From: Sutterella sp047777475
GTDB taxonomy: Bacteria; Pseudomonadota; Gammaproteobacteria; Burkholderiales; Burkholderiaceae_F
NCBI GenBank assembly: GCA_047777475.1
Contig: JBKEET010000002.1
Span: forward strand, 248,001-312,000
DNA: 64,000 bases
Direction: 5' to 3'
Under the pieces are notes generated by a model. The model saw only the letters and a list, made by a program, of their open reading frames with translations. It did not search any database and was not told the origin of the DNA. This document shows, one piece after another, positions 54,951-63,255 of the stretch. Within the stretch, counting starts at the first letter, position 1; every line of letters starts with the position of its first letter. The position numbers and the translations under genes were made by a program.

Positions 54951-56833
54951 GGATTGTAGAACTAGGAAATGAGCTTTAGCCAGAACGCCTTCGTCCATTT
55001 ATGGACGGTCTTAGACGGATTGTAGAACTAGGAAATGAGCTTTAGCCAGAACGCTGAGGACGGAGGCTACGGCAACGCCCGCGGATTGTAGAACTAGGAA
55101 ATGAGCTTTAGCCAGAACATCGTAAAAGCCCTTAGCCCCGGACATTCAGGATTGTAGAACTAGGAAATGAGCTTTAGCCAGAACTTTGCCCGCGAAGCGG
55201 TGCATCTGATAGGGGGATTGTAGAACTAGGAAATGAGCTTTAGCCAGAACCTCTCAGTACCGGTTTGCATCGTCAGTAGGGATTGTAGAACTAGGAAATG
55301 AGCTTTAGCCAGAACAGCGAGGTCGATCATCCCTCTGTAACCGATGGATTGTAGAACTAGGAAATGAGCTTTAGCCAGAACCGTCTGGCAAGATCATCAA
55401 GGACTCCGGCTGGATTGTAGAACTAGGAAATGAGCTTTAGCCAGAACATTGACCTGAGCCGACTTCGCAATGCCCGAGGATTGTAGAACTAGGAAATGAG
55501 CTTTAGCCAGAACCCGCGAGTCACGCCGAGAGCACGTGCCAAAGGATTGTAGAACTAGGAAATGAGCTTTAGCCAGAACTCTTACCCGTAGAGACAGAAA
55601 GCGGCTCTCGGATTGTAGAACTAGGAAATGAGCTTTAGCCAGAACTGAGGCCTCCGTTCAGGATCAGCGCGGCGAGGATTGTAGAACTAGGAAATGAGCT
55701 TTAGCCAGAACTAGAAGTCATCCGTCCAGTCGCCAGCCTTAGGATTGTAGAACTAGGAAATGAGCTTTAGCCAGAACGCTTTCTGATCGTTGAAAAAGGC
55801 GATGTTTGGATTGTAGAACTAGGAAATGAGCTTTAGCCAGAACTGGATCACGCGGTCATAGTCGTCGAGGATGGGATTGTAGAACTAGGAAATGAGCTTT
55901 AGCCAGAACTCCGTCCAGCAGCTTGACGGCGTCCAATCAGGATTGTAGAACTAGGAAATGAGCTTTAGCCAGAACAGCCAGGAGCGTATCCGTATCGAGC
56001 CAGACGGATTGTAGAACTAGGAAATGAGCTTTAGCCAGAACAGCTGATGCACGCTTCTGAGTGCCCGCTCTGGATTGTAGAACTAGGAAATGAGCTTTAG
56101 CCAGAACATCAAAGAAGCCATCGTCTCCGACTTTCTCGGATTGTAGAACTAGGAAATGAGCTTTAGCCAGAACGGGAGTGCCGAAATAGCGCCGTCGATA
56201 TAAGGATTGTAGAACTAGGAAATGAGCTTTAGCCAGAACTTGTTCTTCAGGAGAGACGCAATGAGCTTCGGATTGTAGAACTAGGAAATGAGCTTTAGCC
56301 AGAACCTGATGCTCGGCGTCTAAGCGCTTCTCCTCGGATTGTAGAACTAGGAAATGAGCTTTAGCCAGAACTTACCTTTGTGCAGCTCTCCCATGACGGG
56401 TGGATTGTAGAACTAGGAAATGAGCTTTAGCCAGAACAGGGTTGAATGCCGTGAAAGCGGTAAAGCTGGATTGTAGAACTAGGAAATGAGCTTTAGCCAG
56501 AACCGCGCAGCCGAGCGAGCAAACCAGTAGGAGGGATTGTAGAACTAGGAAATGAGCTTTAGCCAGAACAGGGTTGAATGCCGTGAAAGCGGTAAAGCTG
56601 GATTGTAGAACTAGGAAATGAGCTTTAGCCAGAACGGGAGAGTTCCGCCGAGTACGAAGCGGCGAGGATTGTAGAACTAGGAAATGAGCTTTAGCCAGAA
56701 CATAGCGGTAGCAGCGTCGGGGCCCTCGGAGGGATTGTAGAACTAGGAAATGAGCTTTAGCCAGAACTCTTCCGGGGCGAGCCCGAAGACCTTAACGGGA
56801 TTGTAGAACTAGGAAATGATCTTTAGCTAAAAC
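54951..56833 (-). CRISPR. Type II-C CRISPR array, 29 repeats and 28 spacers
   Basis: The 36-bp repeats run GGATTGTAGAAC...TTTAGCCAGAAC on the plus strand. Twenty-seven spacers are 30 bp and spacer 5 (55251-55279) is 29 bp. Twenty-eight repeats appear identical. The last (56798-56833) has diverged at its right end, so the cas-distal side is the old end and new spacers probably enter next to cas2. Functional crRNA orientation is minus (repeat GTTCTGGCTAAAG...), shown by the tracrRNA anti-repeat. Each repeat ends in TACAAT in that orientation, a -10-like box as in Neisseria. Spacers 23 and 25 are identical; spacer 6 encodes a RecT motif; spacer 28 resembles the local HAD gene. Confidence 0.97.
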
Positions 56834-57128
56834 ATACAGAATTTCCAGTACAAGCAACGACTTGAGGCTGTAATGCTATGAGCATCAATTCTTTCATAGG
56901 CTCGAGTATAGAATAATTTTGAAATCTGCCTATCTTTGAAGAGAGGATTCGATGCTCTTAGGATTCGATGCTCTTTCTTGGCTTTCTCAAAAGTTCTGAT
57001 TTTCGTTAAATTTCTCTTTTTAGCTCTAGGGCAAACTCTTCGGCAACTTCAAGAATGGGTTCGACAGCACAGTAGCCGGGCCTGCGCCAGTTTCAGCGCT
57101 TAGCGAAGCCTGCGGCGCTCATCGACAT
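56834..57128. other. Gene-free flank right of the CRISPR array
   Basis: AT-rich 295-bp stretch with no coding frame. It holds a perfect 16-bp tandem duplication at 56944-56975. There is no further repeat or obvious promoter. Confidence 0.6.
56944..56975. repeat. 16-bp direct tandem duplication
   Basis: AGGATTCGATGCTCTT occurs twice without spacer (56944-56959 and 56960-56975), about 110 bp beyond the last CRISPR repeat. Confidence 0.85.
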
Positions 57129-57515
57129 TCATCTGACGGTCGTCAGGCAGGATATAGAAGTCGAAGCCAAGATCTTTAAATCCTGTTCCGTGTCGGCCTT
57201 CTGCAGTTTCCAAAGGAAGGTGACTTCGGGCAAGAGGATAGCAGGGAACGAATCAATTTCCTTTTGGTAAACAAGGCTTGGTTTCAAACAGAATTCTTTT
57301 GTACTGGCCGGATAGCTGATCGGGAAATTTTTCCTCACGTTCTTGCGGACCAAAGCGCGATTCTGACGGATCCACGTTTTCTGAAGCCAGTTGCAGTAAC
57401 GGTGGCCTGTGTAAATTTTCCAGACTAAGACGGTGGTTTTAGAAATACTCAGTTTTCCGGCTGCCCGCTTGACGGGATTTAAGGCTTGGGTTCTAACGAT
57501 CAGGGCTATCGGCAT
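57129..57515 (-). pseudogene. Unassigned, possibly decayed reading frame
   Basis: A 128-codon frame whose N-terminal part (NPVKRAAGKLSISKTTVLVW) looks like a helix-turn-helix of transposase type. The middle shows no family I recognise. In another frame of the same strand, the last part (57085-57235) reads GFKDLGFDFYILPDDRQMN, suggesting a frameshifted remnant. Base composition differs from the housekeeping genes. It could be an IS relic marking an edge of the CRISPR insertion, or a chance frame. Confidence 0.35.
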
Positions 57516-57578
57516 GGTTTGGATTCCTTAAAAGTGTCCAAATTTCCCATACCAGTTCAGTATGCAGATAAAGCAAAA

Positions 57579-57604
57579 CCCCTGTGCCGCAAGGCTACAG
57601 GGGC
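57579..57604 (-). terminator. Terminator after tRNA-Ser
   Basis: CCCCTGT-GCC and GGC-ACAGGGG arms. On the minus strand the stem is followed by TTTTGC, directly after the tRNA-Ser 3' end. Confidence 0.75.
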
Positions 57605-57614
57605 TTTTTGAAAT

Positions 57615-57705
57615 TGGCGGAAGGAGAGGGATTCGAACCCTCGATACGGAGATTCCGTATGCCGCCTTTCCAGGGCGGTACATTCAACCACTCTGCCATC
57701 CTTCC
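57615..57705 (-). tRNA. tRNA-Ser (GGA)
   Basis: The 91-nt class II tRNA begins GGAAGGATGGCAGAGTGG and has anticodon loop CTGGAAA (GGA), a long variable arm, T-loop GTTCGAATC and encoded CCA. Confidence 0.94.
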
Positions 57706-57876
57706 ATAGATGCTCAGCGGACCTGCTGGTCGTGGTGATTGACTTATTCGGCGAAGGTCGGTTTCAAGCTGAGGCCACGAAGTATACACAACTTCGCCCG
57801 AATTGTCACGAGCGTGCGGAAGCATTGTGCCAAAAGCGCCGGAAATGGCGCGCTAGACTAGCGACAAGGAGACAAA

Positions 57877-60387
57877 ATGACTAAGCAGAAAGCCCGTCAA
57901 GACACCGCTCCCGTGGCCATTGAGGTGCGCGGTGCGAGAGTTCACAACCTTAAAAACATTGATGTTGATGTGCCGCTCGGCAAAATCGTCGGCATTGCCG
58001 GCGTGTCCGGCTCCGGCAAGTCATCGCTGGCGTTGGGAATTCTCTATGCCGAAGGCTCTCGGCGCTACCTCGAATCGCTTTCAACCTACACGCGCCGGCG
58101 CATGACACAGGCCGCGCGCGCTGACGTGGATGCCGTCCGCTACATCCCTCCTGCCCTCGCACTCAAGCAGCGCCCGGGTGTGCCGGATATCCGCAGCACG
58201 TTCGGCACGGGCACTGAGCTGCTCAACAGTCTGAGGCTCATGTTCTCGCGCCTGGCCTCGCACCGCTGCCCTAATGGCCACTACGTGCCGCCCTCGCTCA
58301 ACGTCGCCGCCGAAAAGGAGCTCGTCTGCCCGGTCTGCGGCGCGCATTTCTTCGGGCCTTCGGCCGAGGACCTATCGTTTAACGGCGGCGGCGCCTGCAA
58401 GGCGTGCCAGGGAACGGGTATTTCGAGAACGGTCGACGAATCAACGCTTGTTCCTGACGAGTCGATCTCGATCGACGAGGGCGCCGTGCTTCCCTGGCAG
58501 ACGCTGATGTGGTCGCTGATGAAGGACGTGGCGCGTGCCATGGGCGTGCGCACCGACGTGCCTTTCAAAGATCTCACGCCGAAGGAGCGCGAAATTGTTT
58601 TCCACGGCCCGGCCGTGAAAAAGCATCTTCTCTATCAAAATAAGAAGACGGGCGAGTCGGGTGAGCTTGATTTCACTTATTACAACGCTGTTTATACGGT
58701 ACAAAACGCACTCGCGCACGTGAAGGACGAAAAGGGCATGAAGCGCGTGGCCAAGTTTCTTCGTGAAACCGTCTGCCCGGAATGCGGCGGCTCCCGCCTT
58801 TCGGAGGCGGCCAGGGCGCCGCGGCTGCGCGGCATCAGCCTCGCCGATGCCTGCCGCATGACGCTTACGGACCTTGCCGAATGGGTGAAGGGCGTGCCCG
58901 AGACGCTGCCGGAAGCGATGCGGCCGATGGCCAAGAGCATCTGCGACTCTTTTGCCGTGACGGCCGCGCGGCTGCTTGAGCTGGGGCTTGGGTACCTCAC
59001 TCTCGACCGTGCCGCATCGACGCTTTCGACCGGCGAGCGCCAGCGCATGGCTTTTGCACGCGCGGTGCGCAACCGCACGACTGGAGCTCTCTATGTGCTC
59101 GACGAGCCTTCGATCGGCCTGCATCCCGCCAACCAGCAGGGGCTTGTCGGCGTGATGAACGATTTGGTGGCCGACGGCAATTCGGTGGTGCTCGTTGACC
59201 ATGACGTCACGCTGCTCGGCCACGCTGACTGGATCATCGAGATCGGCCCGAAGGCGGGCGCAGAAGGCGGCCGTGTCATCGCCGAGGGCACGCCCGCGCA
59301 GCTCGGCCGTGACAAGCGTTCCATCATCGGCGGGTTCCTCTCGGGCGAGAAAGAAGCCAAGGCTGTTTCGGAACTGAAAGAGGATGAGATCTTTGCCTTG
59401 GGCGAGATCGCCATGAAGACCGATGCGATCTATACCGTCAAGCCGCTTTCGGTGCGCATCCCGAAAAGGAGGCTTACGGCGGTGTCGGGCGTTTCCGGTT
59501 CCGGCAAGACGACGATGGTGCTCGAAAGCCTGGCCGCGGGTCTCGATGCGCTCGCGCACGGGAGGCCGCTGCCCGCGCATGTAAAGTCGCTTGTCGCGCC
59601 CGGCATCCGCCAGGTTCGTTTGATCGACGCGGCGCCGATCGGCATCAACGTTCGCTCGACCGTGGCCACCTATGCCAACGTGCACGACGAACTCCGAAAA
59701 GCTTATGCGCGCACGCCCGATGCAAAGCAGCGCGGCTTCAAGGCGGCCGATTTTTCGTACAACACCGGCAGGCTTCGCTGCCCGAACTGCGACGGCACGG
59801 GCATGATCAGCCTCGACGTGCAGTTCCTCCCCGACGTTGACATCGAGTGCCCGGAGTGCCGCGGCTCTCGCTACTCGCGCGATGCCTCGCTTGTGCGCCG
59901 GCCGCCCAAGACGGGCGGCGAGGGCGTGACGCTCCCCGAACTGATGGAGATGAGTGTTGACGAGGCGCTCAAGGTCTGCGCCGACCTGCCGGTCGTGAAG
60001 CGACGGCTGCAGACGCTGCACGATCTCGGACTCGGCTATCTGACGTTAGGCGAGCCCACGCCTGCGCTCTCGGGCGGCGAGGCGCAGCGCCTGAAGCTTG
60101 CGGGCGACCTCGGCAGCGTGCCGGGCGACGCGCTCTATATCTTCGACGAACCGACGATCGGCCTGCACCCGCTCGACGTGATGACGCTCCTTAAAGTGTT
60201 CAGGACGCTGGTTGCGGGCGGCGCGACGGTGGTCGTGATCGAGCATGATCTTGACGTGCTGCGCAGCGCCGACTGGCTCATCGACATGGGCCCGGGAGGC
60301 GGCGTCGAGGGCGGCCGCATCGTTGCGGCGGGAACGCCTGCGGCGGTAAAGCGGAGCAAGGAAAGCGCCACCGCTAAATTCCTCTGA
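57877..60387 (+). CDS. UvrA-like excinuclease ABC-type ATPase (short form)
   Basis: This 836-residue twin-ABC protein is related to UvrA. The first Walker A is GVSGSGKSS (42-50), with zinc modules CPVCGAHFF and CKACQGTG, and signature STGERQRMAFARAV. The second Walker A is GVSGSGKTT (538-546), with zinc module CPNCDGTG...CPECRGSRY and signature LSGGEAQRLKLA. It is about 100 residues shorter than standard UvrA (about 940), which fits the UvrA2/DrrC-like paralogues linked to DNA-damage or drug tolerance. The main uvrA is probably elsewhere. GGAG precedes the ATG. Confidence 0.85.
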   Translation: MTKQKARQDTAPVAIEVRGARVHNLKNIDVDVPLGKIVGIAGVSGSGKSSLALGILYAEGSRRYLESLSTYTRRRMTQAARADVDAVRYIPPALALKQRPGVPDIRSTFGTGTELLNSLRLMFSRLASHRCPNGHYVPPSLNVAAEKELVCPVCGAHFFGPSAEDLSFNGGGACKACQGTGISRTVDESTLVPDESISIDEGAVLPWQTLMWSLMKDVARAMGVRTDVPFKDLTPKEREIVFHGPAVKKHLLYQNKKTGESGELDFTYYNAVYTVQNALAHVKDEKGMKRVAKFLRETVCPECGGSRLSEAARAPRLRGISLADACRMTLTDLAEWVKGVPETLPEAMRPMAKSICDSFAVTAARLLELGLGYLTLDRAASTLSTGERQRMAFARAVRNRTTGALYVLDEPSIGLHPANQQGLVGVMNDLVADGNSVVLVDHDVTLLGHADWIIEIGPKAGAEGGRVIAEGTPAQLGRDKRSIIGGFLSGEKEAKAVSELKEDEIFALGEIAMKTDAIYTVKPLSVRIPKRRLTAVSGVSGSGKTTMVLESLAAGLDALAHGRPLPAHVKSLVAPGIRQVRLIDAAPIGINVRSTVATYANVHDELRKAYARTPDAKQRGFKAADFSYNTGRLRCPNCDGTGMISLDVQFLPDVDIECPECRGSRYSRDASLVRRPPKTGGEGVTLPELMEMSVDEALKVCADLPVVKRRLQTLHDLGLGYLTLGEPTPALSGGEAQRLKLAGDLGSVPGDALYIFDEPTIGLHPLDVMTLLKVFRTLVAGGATVVVIEHDLDVLRSADWLIDMGPGGGVEGGRIVAAGTPAAVKRSKESATAKFL

Positions 60388-60467
60388 TATGGGCTTATAC
60401 TGAATACTCCTGCAGGAAGAAAAATTCACGGGAGCGACGCCTCAGGACGCTCCCGGGGAGACACAAA

Positions 60468-60920
60468 ATGGGGATGAAAATCTTCAATTTCGCCTGTGAG
60501 AACGGTCATCTTTTCGAAGGCTGGTTTGCCTCGGACGCGCAGTGGCGCGCGGACGCCGAGTCGGGGCGCTTCGTTTGCCCGATCTGCGGCTCCAAGAAAA
60601 TCGAGAAACGTCCGGCCGCGCCCAATTTTTCCAAAGTCGAAGGCACTACGCGCACCGATGTGAACGGCGACGTGGCCTCGCGCCGCGCCATGACCGGGCG
60701 CGAGCGGCAGGGTGCCGCGCTCGCGGCGCTGCGCAAGGCGGCAAGCGAGGCGGAGGACGTGGGCGACCGGTTCGTGACGACCGTGCGCGCCATGCACGAC
60801 GGCACGGAACCCAAGCGCCTCGTGCGCGGCCTTTGCACGCCCGCCGAGGCCGGCGAGCTCGATGAAGAGGGCATTGCCGTGATGCCGCTGCCCGACGCCG
60901 CTGTGGAGCGGCTCAACTGA
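60468..60920 (+). CDS. DUF1178 family protein
   Basis: A 150-residue protein of the DUF1178 family, common in alpha- and betaproteobacteria. The N-terminus MGMKIFNFACENGHLFEGWF and the CPICGSKKIEKRPAAPN pair of cysteines form a probable single zinc ribbon. The remainder is a charged helical region with an RGLCTPAEAGELDEEGIAVMPLP tail typical of the family. Function is unknown. Confidence 0.85.
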   Translation: MGMKIFNFACENGHLFEGWFASDAQWRADAESGRFVCPICGSKKIEKRPAAPNFSKVEGTTRTDVNGDVASRRAMTGRERQGAALAALRKAASEAEDVGDRFVTTVRAMHDGTEPKRLVRGLCTPAEAGELDEEGIAVMPLPDAAVERLN

Positions 60921-61043
60921 GGCAGCTCAGTCATCAGTCAGAATAGAACCTTTCTATTTTCCGGTTAGGAATCGCTCTGTAGGCTGGACGGGAAGGCGTG
61001 CGATAATCTCTAAATTGCACTATGTTTTTCGGAGCACGCCCCC

Positions 61044-61613
61044 ATGAGTGAGCCTTCAAGCGACCAGCAGTTTGCGCCGCACGATCCCGTCGACTTTCGG
61101 AACCAGAACACCATGTTCCTTGTTCTCGAGGAGTTCGGCATCGCCTGCATGCAGGACGACTGGATCCGCAAGAACGATCCTCAGAACAAGGACGCCGAGG
61201 CGGTGCACCGTCAGGCCAAGGAATTTTTCGATGACCTGCACTCGCTGCTGCTCGATGGCGACATCCGGCGCGTTATTGCCAACGGCTGGACCGGTGCGGC
61301 GATCGCCGCACACCTGAAGAAGGCACTGGCGCCTGAACTTGAGGAAGCACTGCACAGCGAAGGCTCTCAGCAGAGCGTTGCCGAGCTCAGCGATTCCGAT
61401 GTCATTGCCCGTGCGCTCAGTCTGTATAGGGACGATCTTAGGCGCTTCGCCACGCTCGATGCTCACGAGAAAGCCGCCGGCCGTAAGGTCCCGCCCAAGG
61501 TCTACATCGACTTTATGGTGGCTTGGTCGGGCGTCTTCTCCGGCAAGAACGCATCGCTCGTGCTCCCCGACATGCTCACGGCATTCGGCCGAGATGAGCT
61601 TGCGGAAAACTGA
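61044..61613 (+). CDS. Hypothetical protein, 189 residues
   Basis: I do not recognise this protein. It is acidic and predicted mainly helical, with no signal peptide, membrane segment or cysteine motif. Visible features are a QNTMFLVLEEFGIACMQDDW start and a FDDLHSLLLDGDIRRVIANGW segment. The ATG at 61044 has GGAGC upstream, and a similar TTTTTCGGAGCA leader precedes thyA. It lies 17 bp before thyA, and codon usage looks native, so it is probably a real gene in the thyA-folA transcription unit. Confidence 0.65.
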   Translation: MSEPSSDQQFAPHDPVDFRNQNTMFLVLEEFGIACMQDDWIRKNDPQNKDAEAVHRQAKEFFDDLHSLLLDGDIRRVIANGWTGAAIAAHLKKALAPELEEALHSEGSQQSVAELSDSDVIARALSLYRDDLRRFATLDAHEKAAGRKVPPKVYIDFMVAWSGVFSGKNASLVLPDMLTAFGRDELAEN

Positions 61614-61630
61614 TTTTTCGGAGCATTCCT

Positions 61631-62431
61631 GTGCCCAGCAATCAATATGAAACGATGATGCGCTATGTCTACGAGCATGGCGTCCACAAGTCCGACCGAA
61701 CCGGCACGGGAACGCGCTCGGTGTTCGGCTACCAGATGCGCTTCAACCTGCGCGAGGGCTTTCCCCTCGTGACGACGAAGAAGCTCCACCTGCGCTCGAT
61801 CATTTACGAGCTGCTCTGGTTCCTCTCGGGCAGCACCAACATCGCCTATCTCAAAGAGCACGGCGTCTCGATCTGGGACGAGTGGGCCGATGAGAACGGA
61901 GAGCTTGGTCCCATCTACGGCAAGCAGTGGCGCTCCTGGCCCGACGAGAAGGGCGGCACGATCGATCAGATCAGCCGCGTGCTCGACATGATCAAGCACC
62001 ATCCCGAAAGCCGCCGCATGATCGTCTCGGCCTGGAACCCCGCCGAGGTGGACCGCATGGCGCTGCCGCCCTGCCACTGCCTCTTCCAGTTTTATGTGGC
62101 GGAGGGCCGGCTCTCCTGCCAGCTCTACCAGCGTTCGTGCGACATCTTCCTGGGCGTTCCCTTCAACATTGCGAGCTATGCGCTCCTTACCCACATGATG
62201 GCGCAGCAGGCCGGGCTCGAGGCGGGCGACTTCGTCTGGACGGGCGGCGACTGCCACCTTTACGAGAACCATCTCGAGCAGGCGAGGCTGCAGCTCTCGC
62301 GCGAGCCGCGTCCTTACCCGAAGCTCGTCATCAAGCGCCGTCCGGACTCGATCTTCGATTACCAATACGAAGACTTCGAGATCGTGGGCTACGAGCCCTG
62401 GCCCCACATCAAGGCGCCCGTCGCCGTCTAG
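61631..62431 (+). CDS. thyA: Thymidylate synthase
   Basis: ThyA methylates dUMP to dTMP using methylene-tetrahydrofolate. The 266-residue protein has the folate/dUMP segments KSDRTGTGTRSVFG, RSIIYELLWFLSG and the nucleophile C148 in ALPPCHCLFQFYV, then QRSCDIFLGVPFNIASYA. It appears to start at GTG 61631. folA follows after 13 bp, completing the dTMP/folate cycle. Confidence 0.96.
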   Translation: MPSNQYETMMRYVYEHGVHKSDRTGTGTRSVFGYQMRFNLREGFPLVTTKKLHLRSIIYELLWFLSGSTNIAYLKEHGVSIWDEWADENGELGPIYGKQWRSWPDEKGGTIDQISRVLDMIKHHPESRRMIVSAWNPAEVDRMALPPCHCLFQFYVAEGRLSCQLYQRSCDIFLGVPFNIASYALLTHMMAQQAGLEAGDFVWTGGDCHLYENHLEQARLQLSREPRPYPKLVIKRRPDSIFDYQYEDFEIVGYEPWPHIKAPVAV

Positions 62432-62444
62432 GAGGAAACGACCT

Positions 62445-62930
62445 ATGAAGATCGCCCTTATTGCAGCGAGAGCACGCAACGGCGTCATCGGCGGGGACAA
62501 CCGCATGCTGTGGCACGTGCCCGAGGATTTCGCGCACTTCAAGAAGACCACCATGGGCCATCCCGTGGTGATGGGCCGCAAGACCTGGGAATCGATCGGA
62601 AGGGCGCTGCCGGGACGCAAAAATGTTGTGATTACTCGGCAGCCCGGCTACATCGCCAAGGGCGCCGACACGGTCGGATCGATCGATGAAGCGCTCGCTT
62701 TGCTCGAAGGATCGGTGACGGTTTTCTTCATCGGCGGCGCCGAAATTTACCGACAGATTCTCCCTAAGGCCGACGAAGCCTGGGTCACGATTTTGGATCG
62801 GGATTTCGAGGGCGACGCGGTGTTTCCCGAGCTCGATCCGGCCGAGTGGCAGGACACGCTGCTGAGCGTCCTCGAGCCGACCGAGAAGAGAAATTACCGG
62901 GTCGAATTTCACTTTTACAAGCGGCGCTGA
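62445..62930 (+). CDS. folA: Dihydrofolate reductase
   Basis: FolA reduces dihydrofolate, regenerating the cofactor consumed by ThyA. The 161-residue enzyme has NGVIGGDNRMLWHVPEDFAHF, MGRKTWESIGRALPGRKNVV and FFIGGAEIYRQ, all typical chromosomal DHFR motifs. AGGAGG precedes its ATG. Confidence 0.96.
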   Translation: MKIALIAARARNGVIGGDNRMLWHVPEDFAHFKKTTMGHPVVMGRKTWESIGRALPGRKNVVITRQPGYIAKGADTVGSIDEALALLEGSVTVFFIGGAEIYRQILPKADEAWVTILDRDFEGDAVFPELDPAEWQDTLLSVLEPTEKRNYRVEFHFYKRR

Positions 62931-62956
62931 AAAATTTCCCGGCGGTGGATAACAAG

Positions 62957-62988
62957 CCCGATGCCTAAAATTTAGGCATCGGGTTTTT
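62957..62988 (+). terminator. Terminator after folA
   Basis: CCCGATGCCTAAA and TTTAGGCATCGGG form a near-perfect stem followed by TTTTTCG. Confidence 0.88.
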
Positions 62989-63255
62989 CGTTGTCCGAAA
63001 AGGGTGAAAGAGTAGCGATTCGCCGAATTTTGACCTGCCGCAAAACGGCGGTTATGCACAGACGGCCCGAAAAACTTGTCCACAGAAATTGTGCATAACT
63101 GTGGAAAAACTCAGGGGAGTTTGTAACGAAATGCTGAGAAATCAATCGACTACAGGTTTGCCTATTTTTTAGGCAATCGGAGGGGCTGTGCACAGGTTTC
63201 GGATGGGGTGCGGAAAGGATTGCGCGCCGCTTGCCGCTGTCTTTTGAAGGCAACG
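62989..63255. other. Gene-free region with DnaA-box cluster
   Basis: No coding frame is supported. Besides the DnaA-type boxes at 63052-63108, it has a partial box GGTGGATAA just upstream at 62944-62952, a TTGCCTA-N5-TAGGCAA palindrome at about 63158-63176, and TGTGCACAG near 63188. Flanking genes on both sides point toward it. Confidence 0.6.
63052..63108. promoter_or_regulatory. Cluster of four DnaA-box-like sequences
   Basis: TTATGCACA (63052-63060, +), TTGTCCACA (63076-63084, +), TTATGCACA (63090-63098, -) and TTTTCCACA (63100-63108, -). Three fit the relaxed consensus TTWTNCACA exactly and one differs by one base. Such density in 57 bp is unlikely by chance and points to a DnaA-binding region, either an origin or a DnaA-titrating or regulatory site. 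Confidence 0.55.

Noticed and set aside
54951..56833. Rightward (plus-strand) transcription of the CRISPR array from a leader beside cas2
   Set aside because: The anti-repeat in the terminator-ended tracrRNA pairs with the minus-strand repeat, and the TACAAT box also lies in that orientation.
57129..57515. A second copy of the IS1634-like transposase
   Set aside because: No sequence similarity to the 36.5-kb transposase and no matching terminal repeats; left as an unassigned remnant.
62940..63200. A confident oriC call
   Set aside because: Box density is suggestive, but convergent flanking genes and lack of dnaA/rpmH nearby argue against it, so only a DnaA-box cluster is reported.
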